DNA of 64,000 nt from Acidobacteriota bacterium (GTDB taxonomy: Bacteria > Acidobacteriota > Vicinamibacteria > Vicinamibacterales > UBA823): positions 62,001-126,000 of the forward strand of contig PCAK01000040.1 of NCBI GenBank assembly GCA_002730525.1, in the 5' to 3' direction. The translations under genes and the position numbers were made by a program. The notes under the pieces were generated by a model. That model worked only from the letters and a program-made list of their open reading frames with translations. It did not search any database and was not told the origin of the DNA. Of this stretch, positions 26,707-38,019 are shown piece by piece (the stretch's first letter is position 1; every line of letters starts with the position of its first letter).

Positions 26707-27168
26707 GTGCTCGGGCGGTTCAGCGTCGACTTCGTCTCGGTGAGAACGCCCAGCGGGTGGCGTCACTTCGGGCTCGAAGTGAATCTCCGCAAGGGTGGCA
26801 CGACCCACCCCTACATGATGCTGCAGTTCCTGACCGACGGCGTCTTCGACGAGTCGAGCGGTCTCTACCACGCACCGACGGGGCAGCCCTGCTACTACTA
26901 CGCGTCGGACAACCTGCAGCACGCCGAGTACCGCGGCCTCACGCCCGACGATCTCATCGACATCGCCGTCGACCGGTCGCTGCACTTCCACGCCACCACG
27001 CAGGAAGGCGTCGTCTTTCATCTCCTGGGGGCGCTGCCAGAGTTCGGCAAGCTCGGTGTCGTCTGCATCGCCCGAACGCGCGATCGGGCGAACGAGTTGT
27101 ACCAGGAGACGATTCGGACGCTCGACGAAGAGGCTGCGGCCCGAGCCACGGGGCTGTCGGGCAGCTAG
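26707..27168 (+). pseudogene. C-terminal fragment of a PGM1-related ATP-grasp peptide ligase
   Basis: 153 codons read like the C-terminal part of the ATP-grasp family related to the pheganomycin ligase PGM1: LGRFSVDFVSVR, then LEVNLRKGGTTHPYMMLQFLTDG, YRGLTPDDLIDI and GVVFHLLGALPEFGKLG. The N-terminal two-thirds, including the ATP-binding portion, is missing. Only a TAG at 26674-26676 and ten codons in the same frame separate it from the histidine kinase. The GTG at 26707 has no clear ribosome binding site. Most likely it is a truncated remnant left by a deletion. A stand-alone small domain is less likely. Confidence 0.65.
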
Positions 27169-27194
27169 ACGTCGACAGGGCCCGGCGCGCCCGG

Positions 27195-28094
27195 CTAGCC
27201 GGCTGCCGACCGTTCCTCGGCGATCCGCCGTTCCAGCGTCTCGGCCGCGCCCGCCGCGTAGTCGCGACAGCCTTGCGCATCGATGAGCGCATCCGGATCG
27301 ATTCTCCGGTCACGCCGATCGAGTTTGTTGAACAGATTCGAGAACTCGGGGTGTGTGGACACCATGACGTCGCACGGCAGCGCGGCCACCGTGTCGATGC
27401 TCCTTCGAAACGTCTCGACGATGCTCGGATGCGTGTCGTCTCCCGTGTACCGAAAGCCTGGCGCGGACACCGCGGTGAGGCTGTCCGCGTAGACCATGTC
27501 GAGGCATCTCGTGCCTTCGCAGGAGCGCCATGTCCAGCTCGTCCCGCCTGGCGTGTGGCCGGGTGTGAAGCGCACGGTGATTTCCTGATCACCGACGCTC
27601 AGCGTCTCGCCGTCCTGAACGACGCGCAGCCCGCCGATCGCCGGGAAACTGCCTCCGTAGGCGAACTGCGGATCATCCGCGGTCGGTCTTCCGGTACGCA
27701 GTGCGTCGGCCGCAGCCGGGCTCGCTGCAACCGTGGCACCGCTCGCGCGTTGCAGTGCCGCGATGCCGCCCGCATGATCGTAGTGCGCGTGCGAGTTGCC
27801 GATCAGGCGGACGTCCTGAGTGCGGAAGCCGAGCTCTCTGATGCCGGCGTCGATGAGCGCCGCTGACTGCGGCAAGCCACCGTCGAGCAGGATGTGCCCA
27901 TCATCGGTGACGACGAGAATCGCCGAGAGCCCGCCGACGCCGACGTAGTAGGTGTTCCCAAAGATCTTGAACGGCTCCTGCATGCGATTCCAGCCGTCAC
28001 ATGAATCGCAGACGATCGGGGGGTCCGGTCGCAACTGGTTCTCGCCTTGCGTCAAAAGAAGTAGGCCGATCGTGATCAGGCTCCGCACGTGCAT
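27195..28094 (-). CDS. Exported subclass-B3-like metallo-beta-lactamase-fold hydrolase
   Basis: 299 aa from the ATG at 28094, supported by AAGGGAG six bases upstream and a short signal peptide. Zn ligands follow the B3 pattern: NSHAHYDHAGG (His102, His104, Asp106, His107), His180 in TPGHTPGGTSW and His248 in STHPEFSN. Two Cys pairs (CDSC near residue 29; CEGTRC near 192) could form disulfides. The sequence has the layout of environmental B3 enzymes such as L1/GOB relatives. True beta-lactam hydrolysis cannot be decided from sequence. It lies 50 bp downstream of the topoisomerase genes on the same strand. Confidence 0.87.
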   Translation of the reverse strand: MHVRSLITIGLLLLTQGENQLRPDPPIVCDSCDGWNRMQEPFKIFGNTYYVGVGGLSAILVVTDDGHILLDGGLPQSAALIDAGIRELGFRTQDVRLIGNSHAHYDHAGGIAALQRASGATVAASPAAADALRTGRPTADDPQFAYGGSFPAIGGLRVVQDGETLSVGDQEITVRFTPGHTPGGTSWTWRSCEGTRCLDMVYADSLTAVSAPGFRYTGDDTHPSIVETFRRSIDTVAALPCDVMVSTHPEFSNLFNKLDRRDRRIDPDALIDAQGCRDYAAGAAETLERRIAEERSAAG

Positions 28095-28144
28095 ATGAGC
28101 TCCCTTGGGTGGATCAACGTCCGCCGGACTCTGGAGGGGGACCG

Positions 28145-30070
28145 CTAGACGTCGAGTTGTTCGGCTTCCTCGGCGCGTTCCATGATGAAGCGGAAGCGCG
28201 CCGAGGCGTCCTTGCCCATCAGGTCGTTGATCACCCGATCGGTGACGATCTGATCGGTGATGTCGACTCTGAGGATCCGGCGGGTCTTCGGATTCAGCGT
28301 TGTCTCCCAGAGCACTTTCGGCATCATCTCGCCCAGCCCCTTGAACCGCGCGATCTCGGGCGTGGCCTTGCCGGGGCCCGGCTTGCCGTGCTTCTTGACG
28401 ATCGCGTCGCGGTGGGCATCGTCGAGCGCCCAGTGGGTCTCCTTGCCGATGTCGACCCGGTACAGCGGAGGCTGAGCCAGGAAGACCTTGCCATTTGAGA
28501 TGAGCTGCGGCAGGTGACGGTAGATGAAGGTCAGCAGCAGCGTCGCGATATGGTTGCCGTCGGAATCGGCATCGGCCAGTAGGACGACCTTGCCGTAGCG
28601 CAGCCGCGAGACGTCGAAGTTCTTGCCGAGGCCGCAACCGAGGGCGGTGACCAGGTCGGAGAGCTCCTTGTTTTCCAGGACCTTGGCGAGTGACGCGCTC
28701 TCGACGTTGAGCACCTTCCCACGCAACGGCAGGATCGCCTGCCGGGTACGATCACGCCCCTGCTTGGCGGAGCCACCGGCCGAGTCGCCCTCGACGACGA
28801 AGAGTTCGCTGCCCGAGGCGCCCGGATGCGTGCAGTCGCTGAGCTTGCCCGGCAGGTTCAGGCGATTCGACGTCGCGCTCTTGCGCGAGACCTGCTCCTG
28901 GGCCGCCCGACTCGCCTCGCGCGCGCGCGCCGCGAGAATGATCCGCGCCACGATCGCTTCGGCGACCGACCTGTTGTGGTTCAACCAGTGTTCGACCGCC
29001 GGCCGCACTATCGCGTCGACGATCGCGGCGAGTTCGGTGTTGTTGAGCCGGTCCTTGGTTTGCCCCTGGAACTGCGGGTTGCCCATGAAGACGCTCAAGA
29101 CGCCGACGAGGCCCTCACGCAGGTCTTCGCTCGCGATCGTCACGCCCTTGGGCGCCAGCTTGTGTGTGTCGATGAAGTTCCGCAACGCCTTGCCGAGTCC
29201 GGCGCGGAAGCCATTCTCATGGGTGCCGCCCGAGCCGGTCGGAATGCCGTTGACGTAGCTGCGCAGGCTTTCCTCGGTCGACTCGGTCCAGTGCAGCACG
29301 AGGCCGATTCGCACACCGCTGCCGTTCGCGTCCTTGAGCATTGTAAAGGGCGCGTCGTGGACCGTCTTGGCCGATCGCTCGGCGACGAGGCGCGCCAGAT
29401 ACTCGACCAGGCCGTCGTTGTGCTGATGGACGACCTTCGTCTTCCGTGTTTCGTCCTCGAACGTGACCTTCAGCCCCTGATGGAGGTAACTGATGATCTC
29501 CATCCGGTCGGCGAGCAGGTCCCCGTCGAACTGCACCTTGGGAAAGATCGTCGGGTCGGGCCGGAAGAAGACCGTGGTGCCGGTGCCGCGGGCGGCGCCG
29601 AGCTTCTTCACGGGTCCGCCGGGCTTGCCGCGCTTGAACTTCTGCTGCCAGCGACGCCCATCGCGCTTCGACGTGGCGATGAGTTCCTTCGACAGCGCGT
29701 TCACCACGCTGGCGCCGACCCCGTGCAGGCCGCCCGCCGTCTTGTAGGTCTGGTGCTCGAACTTGCCGCCGGCGTGCAGCGTCGTGAAGATGACGTCCAA
29801 GGCGCTCTTCTTGGTCTTGGCGTGCCGGTCCACCGGGATGCCGCGACCGTCGTCAACGACCGTCACCGACGCCCCGTCGGCGTGCAGGGTGAGGCCGATC
29901 GACGACGCGTGCTCGTTCATCGCCTCGTCGACGGCGTTGTCGACGATCTCCCAGACAAGGTGATGGAGTCCGGGTGCCCCGACGCCGCCGATGTACATCC
30001 CGGGGCGCTTCCGGACGGGCTCGAGCCCTTCGAGGACCGTGATGTCTTTCGCCGTGTAGCTGCGCGCCAT
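28145..30070 (-). CDS. parE: DNA topoisomerase IV subunit B (GyrB-like)
   Basis: 641 aa. GHKL ATPase domain: EIVDNAVDEAM, VVDDGRGIPVD, and the ATP lid YKTAGGLHGVGASVVNALS. Transducer domain, then the TOPRIM domain (EGDSAGGSAKQGRDR, Mg-binding DADSDG) and the C-terminal GyrB/ParE tail LMGKDASARFRFI. The length is close to ParE and short GyrB. ParE versus GyrB cannot be decided without a tree, but the adjacent parC-type partner and the gene order suggest topoisomerase IV, which decatenates chromosomes. It ends 20 bp upstream... of nothing coding on its own strand except the metallo-beta-lactamase gene 50 bp on. Confidence 0.9.
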   Translation of the reverse strand: MARSYTAKDITVLEGLEPVRKRPGMYIGGVGAPGLHHLVWEIVDNAVDEAMNEHASSIGLTLHADGASVTVVDDGRGIPVDRHAKTKKSALDVIFTTLHAGGKFEHQTYKTAGGLHGVGASVVNALSKELIATSKRDGRRWQQKFKRGKPGGPVKKLGAARGTGTTVFFRPDPTIFPKVQFDGDLLADRMEIISYLHQGLKVTFEDETRKTKVVHQHNDGLVEYLARLVAERSAKTVHDAPFTMLKDANGSGVRIGLVLHWTESTEESLRSYVNGIPTGSGGTHENGFRAGLGKALRNFIDTHKLAPKGVTIASEDLREGLVGVLSVFMGNPQFQGQTKDRLNNTELAAIVDAIVRPAVEHWLNHNRSVAEAIVARIILAARAREASRAAQEQVSRKSATSNRLNLPGKLSDCTHPGASGSELFVVEGDSAGGSAKQGRDRTRQAILPLRGKVLNVESASLAKVLENKELSDLVTALGCGLGKNFDVSRLRYGKVVLLADADSDGNHIATLLLTFIYRHLPQLISNGKVFLAQPPLYRVDIGKETHWALDDAHRDAIVKKHGKPGPGKATPEIARFKGLGEMMPKVLWETTLNPKTRRILRVDITDQIVTDRVINDLMGKDASARFRFIMERAEEAEQLDV

Positions 30071-30089
30071 GGCTCTCGTCTCGTTCGTG

Positions 30090-32510
<2,421 letters not shown>

Positions 32511-32780
32511 GTGCGAGTGCCTCCGTTCCGCCGGTGCGCAGTCGTCTGTGTGCGGGTGGCGCGCAGCCCGTGGTGAGCGTCCCCGGGGCAGTCGCCGTTA
32601 GACGGGCCGGCGTGTCCTCATCATGTATTCTCGGACGTTCCGGAGCGAGCAATAGTGTGCAGTCCTGCCCGCAGGCGGGTTCCCGCGTCTGCCTCCGAGA
32701 AGAGTCACGGCACGCACAGCGTACCGCGCGCTGGCTGGAGCGGGGCAATTCGGGATCCCCGCGCAGGCCGGCGCGGGGGC

Positions 32781-32797
32781 GTGGGGCGCAGCCCCAC
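32781..32797. terminator. GC-rich hairpin after the Nudix gene
   Basis: GTGGGGC-GCA-GCCCCAC lies directly past the stop of the minus-strand Nudix gene. It lacks a T run, so it may be a REP-like hairpin rather than a true rho-independent terminator. Confidence 0.35.
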
Positions 32798-32799
32798 TC

Positions 32800-33450
32800 T
32801 TACCAGGGGTCGGGCGCGTACCCGAGCAGGTGGAGGAACTCGGACAGGATCATCGCCGTGGCGCCCCACACCCGGGTGCCGTCGAGATCGAAGTGGGGGG
32901 CGTCGATGTCGACGCCGTCGCGGGTCCGGTGCTGGCGACCCAGGCGGTCCGGGTCCATCAACGCCTCGAGGGGTGCCTCGAGGGCACGCGCGACCTCCCC
33001 CGGGTCGAGGCGTAGCGTGGGCTGCCTCGAGGCGGCGCCGACGATCGGAGAGAGCAGAAAGCGGCTGACCGGAATCTGGAGCGGTGTAAGCGCGCCCAGG
33101 ACGCGCACGGTGTCGGGCTGGACGCCGCACTCTTCGAACGCCTCGCGCAGCGCGGCCTCCTCGATCGTTTCCGAGGCCTCGAGGGTCCCGCCCGGCAGCG
33201 AGATCTGCCCGCCGTGCCGGGAGAGCGTCCCGGCCCGTTCGGTCAGGAGGATCGTGGATCGGCCGTCGACCGGATAGATCAGCAGCAGGCCAGCGGCCTT
33301 GCGCAACCGGCCTTCATCCGCGTGAAGCGGCCGTCGTGGCCGCGGCGCCATGCCGAGATGGGCGGGGCTGCCTGGCAGGGGCTCGCCGAGCGCAGCCTGC
33401 ACGCGAGTCTCGAGCGCGTCGAAGGAAGCGGGGAGGTGCTGAAGTGTCAA
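32800..33450 (-). CDS. Nudix hydrolase, CoA pyrophosphatase type
   Basis: 216 aa. The Nudix box is complete from GGTLEASET to REAFEECGV (about residues 90-112). Upstream is the CoA-specific motif region ILLTERAGTLSRHGGQISLPGG, matching the LLTxRxxxLxxHxGQVaFPGG pattern of NudL-type enzymes. These cleave CoA to phosphopantetheine and 3',5'-ADP. The frame opens with a TTG at 33448-33450 without a clear ribosome binding site. An ATG at residue 34 (MAPRPRRP) is a possible shorter start. Confidence 0.87.
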   Translation of the reverse strand: MTLQHLPASFDALETRVQAALGEPLPGSPAHLGMAPRPRRPLHADEGRLRKAAGLLLIYPVDGRSTILLTERAGTLSRHGGQISLPGGTLEASETIEEAALREAFEECGVQPDTVRVLGALTPLQIPVSRFLLSPIVGAASRQPTLRLDPGEVARALEAPLEALMDPDRLGRQHRTRDGVDIDAPHFDLDGTRVWGATAMILSEFLHLLGYAPDPW

Positions 33451-33518
33451 ACGGCCTGCTCGCCGAGGGGCGGGATGGAACCCGGGACGCCGCGTGGCGC
33501 GGCGCCCCGGGGGATTGC

Positions 33519-34088
33519 CTACTGTCGCGAGACGCCGGTGATGAGAATCGGCGTCGAGGGCACATCGGGGAACGGTCCGCTCGTGCCGGTCTCCGTGTTC
33601 TCGATCTGATCGACGACATCCATGCCATCGATAACCTTCCCGAAGACGGCGTAGCCGTACGCCGCCTGTTCGGTGCTGCGATGATTGAGGGCGCGATTGT
33701 TGACCGTGTTGATGAAGAACTGCGCCGTCGCGCTGTCGACCGCGCCGGTGCGTGCCATGGCCAGCGTGCCACGCTCGTTGCCGAGGCCATTGGTCGCCTC
33801 GTTCTTGATTGGCGGATTCGTTTCCTTCCGAACCATCTCTTGGGTCAAGCCGCCGCCCTGGACCATGAAGCCCTTGATGACGCGGTGGAAGACCGTGCCC
33901 TCGTAGAACCCGGAATCGGCGTAGGCTAGGAAGTTCTCTACGCTGAGCGGCGCCTCGTCCTGATAGAGCTCGGCGGTGATGCTGCCGACACTGGTCTCGA
34001 TGACGACGATCGCATTCTGGGCCGACGCTGGAGCGGCGGCCAACAGGACGGCGAGGCAGGCGATTCCGACGGCGACACGCAGCGACAT
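33519..34088 (-). CDS. Exported cyclophilin-type peptidyl-prolyl isomerase
   Basis: 189 aa from the ATG at 34088, supported by AAGGAGT and by a signal peptide ending APASAQ. The cyclophilin core is intact: VFHRVIKGFMVQGGG (catalytic Arg in FHR, and FMVQGG), AMARTGAVDSATAQFFIN and FGKVIDGMDVVDQI. It would speed proline isomerisation of periplasmic proteins, in keeping with the many exported proteins in the window. The domain is close to the minimal length for periplasmic PpiA. Confidence 0.94.
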   Translation of the reverse strand: MSLRVAVGIACLAVLLAAAPASAQNAIVVIETSVGSITAELYQDEAPLSVENFLAYADSGFYEGTVFHRVIKGFMVQGGGLTQEMVRKETNPPIKNEATNGLGNERGTLAMARTGAVDSATAQFFINTVNNRALNHRSTEQAAYGYAVFGKVIDGMDVVDQIENTETGTSGPFPDVPSTPILITGVSRQ

Positions 34089-34146
34089 GAGTGACTCCTT
34101 GGCTATGACAGGATGCACACGACTCGACGATGAGATTCGGAATTCA

Positions 34147-34186
34147 GGATCGCGATCCGAAAATCAGGATCCGAACGACTCCTGAT
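34147..34186. other. Nested palindromes in the ppi/DUF349 divergent gap
   Basis: A perfect 12-base palindrome GGATCGCGATCC (34147-34158) is followed by a hairpin with arms ATCAGGA (34163-34169) and TCCTGAT (34180-34186). A TCAGGATC unit occurs in both. They may be operators for the divergent genes. No known factor is recognised. Confidence 0.3.
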
Positions 34187-34368
34187 CTCCTCAGCCCTAA
34201 GGAAACCGCAGGTTTCGAGCCGACCGACAGTTCCAACGGCCCGGTCCCGAGTATGCATAATTTCTCGCTGACCTGTCCAGCGGGCGGTGGCAGCCGGCCC
34301 GGTAGCGCCGGTTCGCAGCTGTTTTGTAGACTACGGACAGGCGTCAGTCGGACGCTGACGCGAACTCG

Positions 34369-37257
34369 ATGAGCATCCTCGACAAGTTGCGGCCTCAACC
34401 AGAGTGGAAGGACGACGACCCGGGTGTCCGGCTGGCCGCCGTGCATCAGCTCGTCGCCGACGACGATGTCGAGGCCGCCGACGACATTCTCGCCCAGATC
34501 GTCGCGACCGACTCCGACGCGCGGGTGCGCCAGGCGGCGGTTGAACGACTGACCGATCCGGAGCAGCTCGCGCGGGTGGTACGCGACGACGCCGACGAGT
34601 CCGTCCGTGCCACGGCGGTTGCCATCCTACTCGAGCTGGCGACCTCGGCGGACGACGTCGAGGTCGGCGCCACCGCGCTCGCTGCGCTGGACGATCCTCG
34701 CGATCTCGCAGATGTCGCGCGCGCCGCGGCGAGTGAGTCGATGGCCCTCGCGGCGCTGGCGCGAGTGAACGAGACGAAGGCGCTCGGAGCCGTGGCGCGC
34801 CGCGCCGTGCACGGCAGCGTGCGTCTCGCGGCGGTCGCGCGAATCGCTGATACCGAGGTCGACGAGTTGGCGGCGGTGGCGATCAAGAGCGACCACAAGG
34901 ATGTCGCCTTCGCGGCGATCGGCCAGGTCGCGGACGCACCGCCGTCGGACCCGACGGCCACCGCTGGCCTCGAGGCGATCGCCGCGCACGCGCGCAACAA
35001 GGTCGCCGCGCGGCGCGCCAGAACCGTGCTGGAGGAGCGCACCACGGCGGCGGGCAGCGTCCTCGATGTCGAGGCCGAGCGCGAGGCCCTCTGTAGCCGG
35101 GTGGAATCGCTAGTTGGGTCGGAGGACTGGTCGGCGGTGACCGACGGACTCCGCGAGACTGAGAGCGCCTGGGCCGGTCTGGCGGCGCCGGTGCCGTCAG
35201 CGAGCACCCTCGACGAGCGCTTCACAGCGGCCGTCGATGCGTTGAGGAGCGGGCTCGATGCCCACCATCGCGCGCTGGCGGAGCAGGCACGCCGCAAGGA
35301 GTCGCACGCCGCCGAGGCAGCGCCGCGAGTCGCGCTGTGCGAGCGTGTGGAGCGTATCGAGGGCGAGCAGGCGCCGAGTGACGTCGAGGTGGCGAAAGCC
35401 GAATGGTCCGCCTTGACCACGCCAACGGCGCTTCAGGCCGACGAGGCCGCGGCACTCGCGCGGCGGTTCGACGACGGCTGTGCCGCCGCGGTGCGCCGCC
35501 ACAGCCAACTCAGCGAAATCCTCACCTGGCGTGAGCGCGTAGCCGCCGATCTCGAACCGCTCGAAGCGAAGGTCTCGGCGGGCGCGCTCGACGAGGTGTC
35601 CTCGACGTGGCGCTCCATGAAGAAGGGATGGCCGGCGCTCGAAGGGGGCTGGACCGATGAGTTGCGTGCGCGCGCGCGCGCGATCGACGACGCGCTCAAG
35701 ACCGTCAAGGACGCGGCCAGAGCGACCGATACCCAACGGCGCCGCGCCAACCTGTCCCGCCTGACCCAGCGATGCGATCAGCTCGAGGCGCTGGTGGCCT
35801 CGGACGCGATGACGCTGAAGCACGCCGAGCGCGGCTATCGCGACGTGCGTGCCACACTCGATCATCCACCGCCGTTGCCGACCAAGCAGGATCGGACGGC
35901 GCTCGAGGTGCGATTGAAGGCGCTGCAGGAAGCGCTCTACCCGAAGCTTCACGAGCTTCGCGAGATCGACTCGTGGCAGCGGTGGGCGAACCTCAACGTG
36001 CAAGAGGAATTGTGCCAGCGTGTCGAGGCACTGGCCGGCATCGACGACCTGGCGGAGGTGGCGAAACGCTTGCGTGAGGCGGTCGCCCAGTGGAAGACCG
36101 CCGCGACCGTCCCGCGCGAGCGCGCCGGCGAACTGTGGCAGCGGTTCAAGACCGCTCACGACGCGGCGTACGCACGCTGTGCCAGCTTCTTTGCCGAGCA
36201 GGCCGAGGCCAGAAAAGCCAATCTGAAGAAGAAGACCGCGCTTTGCGAGCAGGTCGAGGCGCTCGCGACCTCGACGGACTGGATCAAGACCGCCAGCCGC
36301 ATCGTCGCCCTGCAGGCGGAGTGGAAGTCGGTCGGGGCCGTACCCCGGAAGCACTCCAAGGCGATCTGGAACCGGTTCCGTGTGGCCTGCGACCAGTTCT
36401 TCGAGCGGCGCAAGGCCGACTTCACGCAACGGAAACAGGTCTGGGCGGAGAACCTCGAGAAGAAGGAGGCGCTCTGCCAGCAGGTCGAGGCGCTTGCGGA
36501 CGCGCCGGACACCAAGGCCATCGCGGCCGTCAAGCAGTTGCAGGCGGAGTGGCGCAAGATCGGCCCGGTCAAGCGCACCAAGTCCGACGCGATCTGGCAG
36601 CGCTTCCGGACCGCCTGCGCGAAGGTGTCGGAGAAGCTCGTCGAGCAGGAGGAGGCGGCGCAGGCCGACAAGGTCGCGGAGCGCGAGGCGATGTGCGCCG
36701 AGTTGGAGGCGCTTCTGCCGACCGAGGGCAGCGACCCGCCGCCCGCACCGCCGGACGGGCTCGCCGTTCTGGTCAAGGACGTTCGCAAGCGGTGGCAACA
36801 GGCCGGCGGTCTGGCGCACCGGCGAGCTCAGAGTCTTGGCTTCAGATTCCACGACGCGGTGGGCAAGCTCGTGGCGGCGTTTCCAGAGGCGTTCGGGGGG
36901 ACCGATCTCGATCCGCAGAAGAGTCGACGGCGGATGGAGCAGCTATGCGAGCGGGTCGAGAAGCTGCCGGCGGCGACCGAGCAGGGGAGCGCTGGCGATC
37001 TGTCGCCCTCTGAACTCCTCGCGCAGCGGTGGCGCGAGACGTTGGCCGCCAACACGATGGGCGCCAAGGTCGATCCCGCGGCAGCGCGCCGGGCGCAGGC
37101 CGAGGAGGTCAAGCGAGCCCAGACCGAATGGAAACGCCTGACGCCGTTGCACGGTGACGAGGGGAAGCGTCTGGCCGCCCGGTTCAAGGACGCCTGCGAT
37201 CGCTTCTTCTCGCAACGGAAGAGTTCGCCCGCTCCGCCCTCGCGCCAGGCGGGCTAG
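34369..37257 (+). CDS. HEAT-repeat and DUF349 protein
   Basis: 962 aa, cytosolic, with no signal peptide. Residues 1 to about 230 are acidic HEAT-like repeats (PGVRLAAVHQLVADDD, DARVRQAAVERLTDPEQL and similar). From about 240 the chain is helical with repeated DUF349 units of about 75 residues, each with a W..........P...W..F..AC..F core such as AVPRKHSKAIWNRFRVACDQFF in part, and linkers with KKEALCQQVEAL. Residues 580-760 hold the clearest copies. DUF349 proteins are of unknown function; some are linked to ribosome or RNA association. It is convergent with tenA, with stops four bases apart. Confidence 0.85.
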   Translation: MSILDKLRPQPEWKDDDPGVRLAAVHQLVADDDVEAADDILAQIVATDSDARVRQAAVERLTDPEQLARVVRDDADESVRATAVAILLELATSADDVEVGATALAALDDPRDLADVARAAASESMALAALARVNETKALGAVARRAVHGSVRLAAVARIADTEVDELAAVAIKSDHKDVAFAAIGQVADAPPSDPTATAGLEAIAAHARNKVAARRARTVLEERTTAAGSVLDVEAEREALCSRVESLVGSEDWSAVTDGLRETESAWAGLAAPVPSASTLDERFTAAVDALRSGLDAHHRALAEQARRKESHAAEAAPRVALCERVERIEGEQAPSDVEVAKAEWSALTTPTALQADEAAALARRFDDGCAAAVRRHSQLSEILTWRERVAADLEPLEAKVSAGALDEVSSTWRSMKKGWPALEGGWTDELRARARAIDDALKTVKDAARATDTQRRRANLSRLTQRCDQLEALVASDAMTLKHAERGYRDVRATLDHPPPLPTKQDRTALEVRLKALQEALYPKLHELREIDSWQRWANLNVQEELCQRVEALAGIDDLAEVAKRLREAVAQWKTAATVPRERAGELWQRFKTAHDAAYARCASFFAEQAEARKANLKKKTALCEQVEALATSTDWIKTASRIVALQAEWKSVGAVPRKHSKAIWNRFRVACDQFFERRKADFTQRKQVWAENLEKKEALCQQVEALADAPDTKAIAAVKQLQAEWRKIGPVKRTKSDAIWQRFRTACAKVSEKLVEQEEAAQADKVAEREAMCAELEALLPTEGSDPPPAPPDGLAVLVKDVRKRWQQAGGLAHRRAQSLGFRFHDAVGKLVAAFPEAFGGTDLDPQKSRRRMEQLCERVEKLPAATEQGSAGDLSPSELLAQRWRETLAANTMGAKVDPAAARRAQAEEVKRAQTEWKRLTPLHGDEGKRLAARFKDACDRFFSQRKSSPAPPSRQAG

Positions 37258-37260
37258 CAC

Positions 37261-38019
37261 CTACTCGGGCGGCCAGGTCTGCCGTCGGTACGCGGCATCC
37301 CAGAACATCCACTCGTAGCGGCTACTGCGGCGGAACCGCTCGTGCATCCGCTCGCGCGTGGCGGCATCCGCTCCGGCTGACGCCGCGTTGACCATGTCGA
37401 CGATCGCGCCGACCGCGTCGGCGTAGCCGGGCGACACGTACGCGTCGATCCAGGCCTGGTACGTCGCGTTGGGCGAGCCTTCCGCCTGGAGGGCCTTCCC
37501 GACCTCCCAGTAGATCCAGTAGCACGGCAGCAGCGCGGCGATCGCCTCCTCGAACGAAGCGGCGTGCGCGGTCGCGAGCAGGAAATTGGCGTACGCGACG
37601 GCGTTGGGTGCCGATGCGGTCGACGCGGCATCCGCTTCGCTCATGCCATGGGTCGTGAACACCTGCTCGTGCAGCCGGCGTTCCTCTGCCAGGCTGTCCT
37701 GGGCGTCCGCGCTCAGTTGCCGCGCCCACGCCGGCTCCGGCGCCTTGGTCGCGGCCGCCTTCAGCGCGTCCGCGAACGCGCCCAGGTAGCGGGCGTCCTG
37801 CACGATGTAGAACGCGAACGTGTCGGGCGGGAGCGAACCGTCCTGCATGCCGCGGAGAAACGGGTGTTCCAGAATCGCCTCGTACACGTCACGGTTGGCT
37901 TCCCAGAGTTCGTCGGCGAACGTCTGGCCGGCGACCGGTGCTGCCAGGCCGAGTGTGAGGGCAGCGACGGTGCAGGCAAGGGCCCGGGCCACGGTGCCGG
38001 AGCGTGGCGGGGCGTTCAT
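37261..38019 (-). CDS. TenA/thiaminase-II-family protein with a signal peptide
   Basis: 252 aa. Residues 1-32 form a clear export signal (basic start, VARALACTVAALTLGLAAPVAGQ). The TenA core follows: FYIVQDARYLGAF (Asp75), the Tyr region NAVAYANFLLATA, the nucleophile Cys166 in LLPCYWIYWEVG, and a final FWDAAYRRQ. The residues needed for aminopyrimidine hydrolysis appear to be present. TenA normally acts in the cytosol in thiamine salvage, so predicted export is unusual and suggests periplasmic breakdown of thiamine or its derivatives. The ATG overlaps the stop of the upstream potassium channel gene. Confidence 0.88.
   Translation of the reverse strand: MNAPPRSGTVARALACTVAALTLGLAAPVAGQTFADELWEANRDVYEAILEHPFLRGMQDGSLPPDTFAFYIVQDARYLGAFADALKAAATKAPEPAWARQLSADAQDSLAEERRLHEQVFTTHGMSEADAASTASAPNAVAYANFLLATAHAASFEEAIAALLPCYWIYWEVGKALQAEGSPNATYQAWIDAYVSPGYADAVGAIVDMVNAASAGADAATRERMHERFRRSSRYEWMFWDAAYRRQTWPPE

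Noticed and set aside
34130-34372. Possible tRNA remnant or small gene with a GGTTTCGAGCC T-arm-like stretch
   Set aside because: No anticodon or acceptor stems can be paired, and the encoded peptide has no start site or domain.
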